Assembly: GCA_009838735.1 (NCBI GenBank)
Contig: VXQZ01000041.1
Span: 50,016 to 114,015, forward strand
Reading direction: 5' to 3'
DNA from: Chloroflexota bacterium
GTDB taxonomy: Bacteria > Chloroflexota > Dehalococcoidia > Bin125
DNA: 64,000 nt
How positions within the stretch are numbered: the stretch's first letter is position 1; each line of letters begins with the position of its first letter. Below are positions 27,001 through 34,426 of the stretch, one piece after another. The notes under the pieces are model-generated. The model was not told the origin of the DNA, searched no databases, and saw only the letters and a program-made list of their open reading frames with translations. Both the position numbers and the translations under genes were made by a program.

Positions 27001-27495
27001 CCCATCCTCGTGCTGGTCGACACGACCGGGATGATGGTCGGCCCCGACATTGAGCGCACCGGATTGGCGCGCAAGTGCAACAACGTCTTCGTCACGTTGG
27101 CGAATGCGCAGTCGCCGCGATTCACGATCATCCTGCGTAAGTCGTACGGTCTCGCTGCACAAGCGATGATGACGGGCAGCTCGCGAGCCCCGCTGTTCGC
27201 GCTGGCCTGGCCAACGGCCGAGCTGGGCGGAATGAACCTTGAGGCTGCGGTCCGGCTGGGCAACCGTGCCGAGCTGGAGGCGATCGACGACATCGAGGAA
27301 CGCGCCGCTCGCTACGAGGCGCTGGTCGCCAATGCCTACTGGAGAGGCAACGCGATCAACTCGGCCTCGGTGCACGAGAACGACGGCGTGATCGACCCGG
27401 CCGACACGCGGCGCTGGATCGTCCGCGGTTTGATGGCCTGCGAGAATCCGGAGCCGATCCGCCGCGGTCGGCGGCCAAACATCGACACGTGGTAA
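24085..27495 (+). CDS. Single-chain biotin-dependent acyl-CoA carboxylase (BC-BCCP-CT)
   Basis: 1136 aa. Biotin carboxylase, residues about 1-450: KLLVANRGEIAIRIIRAARE, ATP loop IAGGGGRGMRV near 158-168, and FIEANPRLQVEHTVTEEVTG. Biotinyl domain about 525-600, with MDSMKMEH placing biotin on Lys563. Carboxyltransferase about 620-1136: PADGMITGIGTVNG, GITAGRTFAGNASI, LVDTTGMMVGPD and FALAWPTAELGGMNLEAAV. This order matches the long-chain acyl-CoA carboxylase (LCC) architecture of mycobacteria and some Alphaproteobacteria. It makes alpha-carboxyl-acyl-CoA in the cytosol. It has its own GGAGG ribosome site. Confidence 0.9.
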   Translation: MSIEKLLVANRGEIAIRIIRAARELGVASVAIHSQDDANSLHVRLADEAVSLDGAGARAYLDVESVVRAAIDAGCDALHPGYGFLAESAELSRRCDEMGIRFVGPTPESLELFGDKACARALAVELDVPVLPGTETAVDLEGATEFFHSLGIGGAMMLKAIAGGGGRGMRVVTAEDQIAEAYERCQSEAVTAFGNGELLVERLMATARHVEVQIVGDGSGAVAHLGERECSLQRRHQKVVEWAPSPSISDETRERLTSAAVRLAGSDNYRSLGTFEFLVNADDESDLAFIEANPRLQVEHTVTEEVTGVDLVRAQLRIAGGESLAAVGLAQADVPAARGYAIQARVNMERMEPSGDVRPSGGMLTAFEPPSGPGVRVDTYGYPGYTTNPNFDSLLAKVIAYSASPDFGDAVGRTRRALSEFRIEGVEANLSFLEQSLAHHDFGSGGIYTRWVDDHVAELAEAPEIDLPGQNGASDSQAGLAGAQLDTLDPLAGLNYFREGSGTRAQQGVATMTPGTQPAPNIVGPPGTEAVPSPLQGTIIQILVEEGDAVREGQPMFVMDSMKMEHIINSDIGGYLRQLTVAIGDVVYEGHPLAFIEQADVGDAIREEEAEIDLDYIRPDLQKLFDNLDAGKDENRQAWVERRHAKGKLTQRESLVELVDEGSWVEMGELVLPARHRIMSFEEMRVRAPADGMITGIGTVNGNLFDENRATTLVAMYDETVWAGTQGMMGHQKTDRVIKFADEQATPLIVWAEGAGGRSGDTDFNDISSAGQWVPTYDMMARISGTVPMIGITAGRTFAGNASILGITDCIIATRDANIGMGGPATIEGGGLGLFTPEEIGPMSDLGPAGSVDILVDDEHEAIAAAKQYLSYFQGSIPSWDCVDQRHLRHAIPENRKRPFSVRNVIEQMADIDSVLELRGEFGVGIITSLIRIEGHPIGVIANNNEHLGGAVDSDGADKLCRFAQLCDCFNIPILVLVDTTGMMVGPDIERTGLARKCNNVFVTLANAQSPRFTIILRKSYGLAAQAMMTGSSRAPLFALAWPTAELGGMNLEAAVRLGNRAELEAIDDIEERAARYEALVANAYWRGNAINSASVHENDGVIDPADTRRWIVRGLMACENPEPIRRGRRPNIDTW

Positions 27496-27557
27496 CCGCT
27501 GTTCGTCTCTAGACTCGGTGTCGAGACTGACGCGGAATCCGAGTGAGGAAGTGAACG

Positions 27558-28727
27558 ATGACAGATCAGCCGTCGGGCGACGCCCTGATTCGACAACAGA
27601 TCGGCAACCTGCCGGTCCCTGAGTTCGCCGAGACCGCCTGGACCGTGCCGCCGCCGTTGGCGGAAGCGAGGGTGGCGGTTGTGACCTCGGCAGCGCTGTA
27701 CCCGTGCGATGGCGAGCCGTTCACAGTGACCGACACCAGCTACCGCGCGCTTGATCATGATCAGCGCCAGTTGGTGATGGGACATTGGAGTCCAAACTTC
27801 GACCGATCCGCTTTCGGCATCGACTACAACGTCGTCTACCCGCTGGCCCGCCTGGACGAACTGGCCGAGCAGGGCGTCATCGGCTCGGTCGCCTCGAAGC
27901 ACTACGCGTTTGCCGGAAATCAGCCCGACGATGTCGCCACGATCCGATACGACTCCGGCCCGGCGTGTGCGGCGGAACTGAAGGCCGACGGCGTTGATGT
28001 CGTGTTCCTGACGCCGGTTTGACCGCTCTGCTCGCGTACCGTGTGTACGCTGGCCCACGTGTTTGAAGCGGCCGGCCTGGCGACCGTGACGATTACCTCG
28101 ATTCGCGCCGTGGGCGAACGCATGCGCCCGCCTCGAGTCCTTCACTGTGAGTTCCCGCTCGGTCGGCCCCTGGGCAAGACCAACGATCCTGAGTTCCAGC
28201 ACGATGTGTTGCGTCGCGCCTTCTCCTTGCTGGAGCGCGAGTCCGGTCCCGTACTGGAGGAGCACCCGGAAGAAATCGTGGGCGCCGAAGAGCCGTTGAG
28301 TTGCACGGTGCCGCCGCGATTCGATCCCGATCTGGCGCCCGCCGTCGATGAGGCGCACGGACTGCGCAAGGCTTATGAACGCGCCCTAGCTCGACGAGGG
28401 GTGAGTGAAGTCGGCAACGCCATCGACGCCGACGGTGTGCCCGATGCACTGGACGTATTGCAGAACATCGTCAACGGAACGCCCTGGAAAGAGGCCGGCA
28501 TCCCCGGCGGGCACACGACCGCGCTGGCGAATGACATTCGCGCCTACTACGAGGAGGCCGCGCTCGAACTGACCGACGCGGCCAATCCGGGTGGCCATCA
28601 GACCGAAGACTGGTTCTTCGAACGCACCGAAGCGGGCAAGCTCATTCTGGCCGTGAGGAAAGCGCTCGCCGCGCAGGGCGCGCCGCAGCCGGTCTGGTTC
28701 TACATGGCGCCAATGCACCGCAGCTAA
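27558..28727 (+). CDS. GrdB/PrdB-family protein with in-frame UGA (probable selenocysteine 155)
   Basis: Read through one in-frame TGA at 28020-28022, this is 389 aa. The part before TGA (VAVVTSAALYPCDGEPF, YPLARLDELAEQGVIGSV, DGVDVVFLTPV) and after it (PLCSRTVCTLAHVFEAAGLATVTI) follow D-proline reductase PrdB without a break. The TGA sits exactly where PrdB has selenocysteine (VVLTAG-U-GTC), giving a U-x-x-C redox motif here. A strong hairpin begins 12 bases later. A further domain of roughly 140 residues, absent from PrdB, follows. Likely role: reductive cleavage or thiol/selenol redox of a small molecule; substrate unknown. The alternative is a nonsense mutation. Confidence 0.75.
28034..28050 (+). 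promoter_or_regulatory. Candidate SECIS hairpin in the GrdB/PrdB-like mRNA
   Basis: GCGTAC (28034-28039), loop CGTGT, GTACGC (28045-28050): a perfect 6-bp stem whose loop starts 18 bases after the TGA and contains GU, as bacterial SECIS loops do. It lies inside the coding frame, as required in bacteria. Confidence 0.55.
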
Positions 28728-28747
28728 GCGTCGGCCACACCGTTCTG

Positions 28748-29911
28748 TTACCAGAACGGCGCTCGAGCCTCATCGCCGAGCAGCACGCGGGCAGCGGCCG
28801 CGTAGTTGGACGCACCCAGGACCACATGTTGGTTCATCGCGTGCATGTCGCGAAGTCGCCGGTCCAGCGTGGAGCGTTCGCTGTACAGCGCCGTGGATCC
28901 GGCGACGGCGTAGAGCCGCTCGACGACTCTCTGGCACTCCTGGTGAACGTGTGTGATCGCGAGTCGCAGGTTGACCCGGTTCGCATCGGACATCTGGCCG
29001 GTTTCGCAGACCTCTTGCCAGGCCGCGTCGGAGGCGGAGAGCGCATATGCCCGGCAGGCGGCGATTTGCGCTGCCGTTTCACCGAGCGTGGCCTGGGTCA
29101 GAGGATCGTCGCGCAGCGAACCGCGCAAGGCGACGCGCTCTCGGGCGAGGTCCATCACCTCGTCGTGCGCAGCCTGAACCAGACCGAGCGCCACGCCCAG
29201 GTGCTTGGGCAGCAACCAGGCAGGATGACGCAGCGGATCGCCCGGCACCGAGCGGGTTGAGGGTCTGACCGGCACGCTGCGCTCGTCGGGAATGAAGAGG
29301 TCGTTGACCTCTACATCGTGACTGCCGGTGCCGCACATGCCGCCGGTCTTCCAGGTGTCGAGGATTGTCACCTCGCTGCGGTGCGCAACCAGCCTGATGA
29401 ATGGCGGCCCCTCCGACGGCGCATCGTCTCCGCTCAGTCGGCAGTTCATCTGCACCCAATCGGCGTGTGTGATGCCGCTCATGTAGGGCCAGCGACCGCT
29501 CGCTACGAATCCGCCGTCGACGCGTCGAGCCGTCCCCGGAGGAAAGCCCGCGCCGCAGGTGGCGGCGTCGATGTCGGCGTACATCTCGCGGGCGACATCC
29601 GGTTCGAGTTCGCGGGTGAGCAAGCCGCCGTCGCAGCCGATCATCACGCACCAGGCGGTCGAGGCGTCGGCTTTGGCCAGTTCGGCAATGAACAGGATCT
29701 GAGTCACGGGGTCAGCGTCGTGTCCGCCCAGCCAGCGAGGCTGCAGGAGCCTGAAGGCGCCAATGCCCTTGAGCAGGTCAACGATGTGCCCGGGAAGCCG
29801 CCGTGCAGCCTCAATCTCATCGGCCGCTGCTCCGATCTGTGGAGCGATCGAACGAGCAGCGTCCAGCAGAGCGTTGCGCTCTTCGGGGGTGGCGCCGAAG
29901 AAGGTACTCAT
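28748..29911 (-). CDS. HsaA-like flavin-dependent hydroxylase (acyl-CoA dehydrogenase fold)
   Basis: 387 aa, acyl-CoA dehydrogenase fold. RWLGGHDADPVTQILFIAELAKADASTAWCVM, RWPYMSGITHADWVQ and RLRDMHAMNQHVVLGASNYAAAARVLLG resemble HsaA and other two-component FMNH2-dependent aromatic hydroxylases rather than true dehydrogenases; the catalytic Glu of dehydrogenases is not obvious. It would need a separate flavin reductase. It lies 53 bp downstream of a VOC protein on the same strand, so hydroxylation followed by VOC chemistry is plausible. Confidence 0.75.
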   Translation of the reverse strand: MSTFFGATPEERNALLDAARSIAPQIGAAADEIEAARRLPGHIVDLLKGIGAFRLLQPRWLGGHDADPVTQILFIAELAKADASTAWCVMIGCDGGLLTRELEPDVAREMYADIDAATCGAGFPPGTARRVDGGFVASGRWPYMSGITHADWVQMNCRLSGDDAPSEGPPFIRLVAHRSEVTILDTWKTGGMCGTGSHDVEVNDLFIPDERSVPVRPSTRSVPGDPLRHPAWLLPKHLGVALGLVQAAHDEVMDLARERVALRGSLRDDPLTQATLGETAAQIAACRAYALSASDAAWQEVCETGQMSDANRVNLRLAITHVHQECQRVVERLYAVAGSTALYSERSTLDRRLRDMHAMNQHVVLGASNYAAAARVLLGDEARAPFW

Positions 29912-29964
29912 GAGTCTGCGGGCACCACGTCAGAACAGTGCTATGCCTGTTCGAAGCGCGAGAC

Positions 29965-30405
29965 CTACAGCTTCATTGGCTCGCCCTGGGCGACTTGCTG
30001 CGGGTCTGTCTTCCAGACGTCCGAGCCGTCGACATAGAGCTCGACTCCGTTGCCGTCGGGGTCGTTCAGGTAGAGCGACTTTGAGACCACATGGTCGATG
30101 GTGGCGAAGACCTTGACTCCAGCCGCTTCGAGTTCGTCGCGTGCGTCACGCAACTCGTCCAGCGTGTCGCCGATGCAGAAGGCAAGGTGGTAGAGACCCG
30201 GCGCCTTGGGGTCGGCGGTCTCAGGGCCGTCTTCGCCGACCTCAAGCAGGGCGAGGTCGTGGTGGTTGCCAAGCGTGTAAAACGTCATCGGCATCTGCTC
30301 ATGCCGGGCCGCGAGCTTCATCCCCAGGATGTCCCCATAGAACGCTTCCGAGCGCTCCATGTTCTTGACCTTGATGACCGCGTGACCGAGTTCCTTGACC
30401 TTCAT
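29965..30405 (-). CDS. VOC-family protein (extradiol dioxygenase/glyoxalase-like)
   Basis: 146 aa with the paired beta-alpha-beta-beta-beta units of the VOC superfamily. The start LGHAVIKVKNMERSEAFYGDILGMKL supplies a His ligand, YHLAFCIGDTLDEL a second His, and LNDPDGNGVELYVD the Glu ligand, so a metal centre is expected. It could be a glyoxalase, an epimerase or a one-module extradiol dioxygenase. It precedes the HsaA-like hydroxylase in one likely operon, favouring an oxygenase role (inference). Confidence 0.8.
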   Translation of the reverse strand: MKVKELGHAVIKVKNMERSEAFYGDILGMKLAARHEQMPMTFYTLGNHHDLALLEVGEDGPETADPKAPGLYHLAFCIGDTLDELRDARDELEAAGVKVFATIDHVVSKSLYLNDPDGNGVELYVDGSDVWKTDPQQVAQGEPMKL

Positions 30406-30546
30406 CGGTCTCTCCTTGGTATCGATTGCCGCCGCAGTGCGGGCTCTCTGTCCCGCTCATTCTATGCTCGCCAGCGCGGTGGCTGCGATTTCTTATCTTG
30501 GCAGTCAATATCGACGAGGGACGGCCCACACCGGTAGGAGCTTGAG

Positions 30547-31299
30547 ATGGACGAGATTGGCTACTCAGTCGACGGACACATCGCCTCGGTTCAACTGCTG
30601 CGGCCGGAGAAGCTAAACGCGATGACCGACGAGATGTATCACGCGATCGGCGACGCATTCAAGCAAGCGGACGCCGATCCACAGGTGCGCTGCGTTGTGA
30701 TCGGCGGATCCGGGCGAGCCTTTACCTCGGGGCACGACCTGCTCGAGTTCGGCGAACGCCAGGCCTGGAAGCCGTGGTCGGCGGAGCGCTTCGACAATGG
30801 CCTGGAGACGGCCAAGCCGGTGATCGCAGCGATCAATGGCTACTGCCTCGCCGGAGGCCTTGAGCTGGCGCTGTACTGCGACATCCGCATCTGCGACACG
30901 ACCGCCCAGTTCGGTTGCCCCGAGCCGCGCTGGGGAATCCTCCACGGCTACGGTGCGCTACGTACGCCTGGTCTGGTCGGCACGTCCGACGCGATGCGTC
31001 TGCTGCTGACCGGCGAGTTCATCGACGCCGAGGAAGCGCTGCGCATTGGCCTCGTGAGCCAGGTAGTCGAACCGGCGGACCTGATCTCGACCGCCAACGA
31101 GATGGCGGCCAAGATCGCCGTCAACAGTCCCCTCGCGATCCGGCTGACCAAGGAACTGGCCCGCCGCGGCCGCGATATGTCGTTGGCCGACGGGCTACGC
31201 CTGTATCAGGAGTACTCGCGCCTCGCGTTCAGCTCGGACGACGCGCGGGAGGGCACGCGAGCGTTCGCCGAGCGGCGCGACCCCCAGTATCAAGGCTGA
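30547..31299 (+). CDS. Enoyl-CoA hydratase/isomerase family protein
   Basis: 250 aa crotonase: LLRPEKLNAMTDEMYHAIGDAF, AFTSGHDLLEFGE, and the oxyanion loop AAINGYCLAGGLELALYCDIRIC. Positions usually taken by the hydratase glutamates read ELALYCD and GCPEPRWGILH, so at least the second Glu is present. It is short for the family (250 aa) but complete. It is unrelated in sequence detail to the hydratase at 17184. It probably acts in beta-oxidation of an unusual acyl chain. Confidence 0.85.
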   Translation: MDEIGYSVDGHIASVQLLRPEKLNAMTDEMYHAIGDAFKQADADPQVRCVVIGGSGRAFTSGHDLLEFGERQAWKPWSAERFDNGLETAKPVIAAINGYCLAGGLELALYCDIRICDTTAQFGCPEPRWGILHGYGALRTPGLVGTSDAMRLLLTGEFIDAEEALRIGLVSQVVEPADLISTANEMAAKIAVNSPLAIRLTKELARRGRDMSLADGLRLYQEYSRLAFSSDDAREGTRAFAERRDPQYQG

Positions 31300-31379
31300 C
31301 CCGACGACGTCGCCTCCGAGCCGAGTAGAAATCTCTAGCCTGTCGGCATTCCGCATCAAATGAACGAAAGGAGCGCATC

Positions 31380-31865
31380 ATGCCGCTCACCGGAGACGAC
31401 CGTTCAGAGATCATCGTGCTGGCCGGACGCTATAGCCAATCGCTGGATCTTCGCGACCCTGACGGATGGCGGTCCTGCTTCACCGACGACGCCGTGATGG
31501 AAATGGAACTCCAGGAACTCTGGATCACCGGCGACGCGCTCTGGGGCCTGGCGTCCGGAGTCACCGACAACGATGACGACCGAGTGTCGCGCCACCAACC
31601 ATCCAACTTCGTCATCGACGGCGACGGTGATGAGGCGACTATGAGGTCCTACTGCACGGTTGTCAGTGGGGGCAGCCGCGATAATCCCTTTGTCGAACCG
31701 GCCCGGATCACCTTCCAGGGACGTTACGAGGACCGGCTGCGACGGGTCGACGGCGCCTGGAAGATCGCGCACCGAAAGATCATCACCGACTGGATCGACT
31801 CCGACATCAATGCCGAGGTCACTTCTGCTCAATCCGGCAGCAGCGTCAGCGAAGCCGCGTCCTAG
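31380..31865 (+). CDS. SnoaL/NTF2-like protein
   Basis: 161 aa, NTF2-like cone fold. The pattern begins with an N-terminal helix ending YSQSLDLRDPDGWRSCFTDDAVME, followed by RHQPSNFVIDGDGDEATMRSYCTVV and ITFQGRYEDRLRRVDGAWKIAHRKI, which is diagnostic of SnoaL-like polyketide cyclase/hydroxylating-dioxygenase beta-type proteins. Many have a catalytic Asp/His pair, but the reaction cannot be read from this sequence. It overlaps the opposing SDR gene by four bases and follows the hydratase by 80 bp. Confidence 0.75.
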   Translation: MPLTGDDRSEIIVLAGRYSQSLDLRDPDGWRSCFTDDAVMEMELQELWITGDALWGLASGVTDNDDDRVSRHQPSNFVIDGDGDEATMRSYCTVVSGGSRDNPFVEPARITFQGRYEDRLRRVDGAWKIAHRKIITDWIDSDINAEVTSAQSGSSVSEAAS

Positions 31866-32683
31866 ATCTTCGCGGCGACGCCGCCGTCGATATTGATGAT
31901 CTCTCCGGTGATGAACCTTGAGTCTTCGCAGGAGAGGAAGAGCACCAGGTTGGCCACGTCGATTGAGTAGCCGGGGCCCTGCACAATCTGGGCGAAGTCG
32001 AACATCTTCTCGAAGACGTGATGTCCGCCATCGGGGTCGTTGTAGGTGCCGCGAGTTGCGCCCGGGGTGATGATCTGTCCCGGCCGCACGCAGTTGACGC
32101 GGATGTTGTCGCGTCCGCCCGCGCCGGCCATGTAGCGGGTTAAGGCGTCGACGCCGGCCTTGGCCGCATAGTACGAGGCGGAGGTCGTGCCAAACTCGTC
32201 CTGCATGCGCGAGGAGAAGCCTCGTTGCGCGGCCAGTGAGGACATGTTCACGACTGCGCCGCCGCCCGCGGCGACGATGTGCGGCCAGACCGCCTGGCTG
32301 ACGTAGAACGTGCCGGTCAGGTTGACGTTGATCACCCGCAGCCACATCTCGTTGGGCTCGTTGGGGAAATACTCGCCTGCGCCGCCGCCGGCGTTGTTGA
32401 AGAGCAGATCAATCTGACCGTAGGCGTTGGCGGCCTGGTCGACCGCTGCGACGACGGAGTCGTTGTCGCCCACGTCGCAAGCGACAAAGGTGGCCTCGCC
32501 GCCCGACTCCTTGATCTCGGCGACGATCGCTTCGCCTTCGGGTACGCGCCGAGCCATCAGGATGACCTTTGCGCCTTCGGCTGCGAAGAGCCGTCCGGTC
32601 TCGGCTCCGATTCCGCTGTTTCCGCCGGTGATGATTGCTACTTTGCCGTCGAGCTTGCCCACGGGAATCTCCAGATGCTGCAC
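31862..32683 (-). CDS. Short-chain dehydrogenase/reductase (SDR)
   Basis: 273 aa classical SDR. The NAD(P) loop is VAIITGGNSGIGAETGRLFAAEGAKV, then VACDVGDNDS, LLFNNAGGGAG and the active-site Tyr/Lys in TTSASYYAAKAGVDALTRYMA. An Asp/Arg-type cofactor clue (ILMARR) suggests NADP. It would oxidise or reduce a secondary alcohol or ketone. Its 5' neighbour is the PhnB-like gene, 55 bp away on the same strand. Confidence 0.9.
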   Translation of the reverse strand: MQHLEIPVGKLDGKVAIITGGNSGIGAETGRLFAAEGAKVILMARRVPEGEAIVAEIKESGGEATFVACDVGDNDSVVAAVDQAANAYGQIDLLFNNAGGGAGEYFPNEPNEMWLRVINVNLTGTFYVSQAVWPHIVAAGGGAVVNMSSLAAQRGFSSRMQDEFGTTSASYYAAKAGVDALTRYMAGAGGRDNIRVNCVRPGQIITPGATRGTYNDPDGGHHVFEKMFDFAQIVQGPGYSIDVANLVLFLSCEDSRFITGEIINIDGGVAAKI

Positions 32684-32738
32684 GCGCCCGGCTGCTCGTG
32701 CGCCGGTACGCAGTAGTCATCCTAGGCGAGCGCCCGAT

Positions 32739-33164
32739 TTAGTCAGCGGGTTGCGGGTCGAAGTTGATCATCCAGGCGATGCCGAAGCGGTCGGTGCATG
32801 TGCCGAAGTAGGCGCCCCAGAACATCTCGGACATGGGCATCGAGGCTTCGCCGCCGTCGGAGAGCGCCGCAAACTTCTCGTCGGCGTCCTGACGGCTGTC
32901 CGGGACATACGAAATCGAGAAGTTGGTGACCATCACGGGGCCGGGGCCGAAGGCCGGGTTTGAATCGCTGCCCATCAGAATGCTGTCGCCGATTGGCAAG
33001 GACACATGCATGACGAGTTGTTTGGCCTCATCCGGAATTCCCATGTCCGGCGGACCGTCGCCGAAAGTCTGCCATTCCGAGAAATCGCCGCCGAATACGG
33101 AGCGGTAGAACTCGAATGCCTCCCGACAGTTGTTCTCAAACGTGAGGTAGGTGTTGAGGGTCAT
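32739..33164 (-). CDS. PhnB-like VOC protein
   Basis: 141 aa from the ATG at 33164, with GGAG upstream; the frame stays open further but that region runs antisense to the next gene. It starts TLNTYLTFENNCREAFEFYRSVFGG and ends TCTDRFGIAWMINFDP, the standard PhnB (demethylubiquinone-methyltransferase-like) VOC subgroup. Most such proteins have no proved reaction and often lack full metal ligands. It is divergent from the SsuD-like monooxygenase. Confidence 0.8.
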   Translation of the reverse strand: MTLNTYLTFENNCREAFEFYRSVFGGDFSEWQTFGDGPPDMGIPDEAKQLVMHVSLPIGDSILMGSDSNPAFGPGPVMVTNFSISYVPDSRQDADEKFAALSDGGEASMPMSEMFWGAYFGTCTDRFGIAWMINFDPQPAD

Positions 33165-33287
33165 GTGTTTCTCCGGGTCATCCAATCGCTGCTGAGAGTC
33201 GTATTGTACCGGTGACATCGGAAGTGTGGCGAGGCTTCCTTCCGTTTCCCGTAGAATCTGTTGACTTGCACTGACTTGGACACTCGC

Positions 33288-34406
33288 ATGACCGAATCCC
33301 GGATCCGCTTCGGCTGGTATATCCCCACGCATGGCGATCTGACCAACTTCGCCGATCCCGATCAGTTCATTCCCGCTTCCATGGAGATGTTCAATCGAGT
33401 GGCGCTGGCAGCAGAGTCGGCCGGTTTCGAGTACGCGCTGGTGCCGGTCACGCCGACCTGTTGGGAGGCCTGGATTTCGACTGCGATGATGTCGGCTCGG
33501 ACGACGAAGCTGAAGATGCTGGTCGCGGCCCGTCCCGGCTACATCCTGCCCACCCAGATGGCGCGAATGATCGGCGCCTTCGATCAGCTCTCCCAGGGCC
33601 GGGTCTACATCAACCTGATCGCCGGTGGCAACCCTCGCGATCTGGCCGGGGACGGCATCACCTACAGCCACGACGAGCGCTACGAAGTGATGGACGAGTC
33701 GGTGGAGATCATGAAGGCCCTGTGGACCTCGCATGACCGGATCGACTGGGAGGGCAAGCACTACCAACTGCAGGGCGCACACGTCTTCCCCAAGCCATAC
33801 CAGGATCCGTGGCCGCGTTTCTACATCGGCGGTGAGTCGGATGCGGCTCGGGATGTCGGCGCCAAGCACGCCGATTGCTACTTCTTCTGGGGCGACACTC
33901 CTGAAGCGACAGCGGGCAAGGTGATTGACGTCAATCGTCGAGCCGAAGGTTTCGGTCGGCGCAGCATTGCCTTCGGCATGCGTCTCCAGGTCTGTGTTCG
34001 AGAGACAGAGGAGGAAGCCTGGGATGCTGCGCACAGCCTGATTGCCGGTACGACCGACCGCCAACGCCAGACTCGCAAGAAGTGGCGCGGCGACTCCGAG
34101 GCCGACAGCCGGATGTGGCAACTCGCCGATCAGTCGCAGGACAACGACTACCGAATCGCGCCCCATCTGTGGAGCGGCCTGAGCACTGTGCGCGGCGGCG
34201 CCGGACTTGCGGTGGTCGGCAATCCGCAACAGGTGGCCGACACGCTGCAGGAGTTCGTCGAGATTGGCTGTACCGAGTTCTGCCTCTCGGGATACCCGCA
34301 CGATGAGGAAGCGAAGCGGTTCGGCGACTGGGTCATGCCAATCGTCCACGAACGCAATAGGGTGAGCTTGACGAGCGACGAGCCGGCCCTGGCCGTCGCC
34401 GATTGA
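33288..34406 (+). CDS. SsuD-like flavin-dependent monooxygenase (LLM class)
   Basis: 372 aa from ATG 33288; a TTG start 27 bases earlier is less likely. The alkanesulfonate monooxygenase pattern is strong: RIRFGWYIPTHGD, AARPGYILPTQMARMIGAFDQLSQGR, INLIAGGNPRDLAGDG and CLSGYPHDEEAKRFGDWVMP. SsuD cleaves C-S bonds with FMNH2 and O2. The neighbour 21 bp downstream is an ArsI-like C-As lyase, so the substrate may be an organosulfur or an organoarsenical compound (inference). No SsuE reductase is in the window. Confidence 0.85.
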   Translation: MTESRIRFGWYIPTHGDLTNFADPDQFIPASMEMFNRVALAAESAGFEYALVPVTPTCWEAWISTAMMSARTTKLKMLVAARPGYILPTQMARMIGAFDQLSQGRVYINLIAGGNPRDLAGDGITYSHDERYEVMDESVEIMKALWTSHDRIDWEGKHYQLQGAHVFPKPYQDPWPRFYIGGESDAARDVGAKHADCYFFWGDTPEATAGKVIDVNRRAEGFGRRSIAFGMRLQVCVRETEEEAWDAAHSLIAGTTDRQRQTRKKWRGDSEADSRMWQLADQSQDNDYRIAPHLWSGLSTVRGGAGLAVVGNPQQVADTLQEFVEIGCTEFCLSGYPHDEEAKRFGDWVMPIVHERNRVSLTSDEPALAVAD

Positions 34407-34426
34407 GGAAGTTGAGGAGTACCTAG

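Noticed and set aside
28041..28727. Separate gene starting at GTG 28041
   Set aside because: The GTG lies inside the hairpin, has no ribosome site, and the residues before it (PLCSRT, in the same frame after TGA) belong to the family, so read-through is the better reading.
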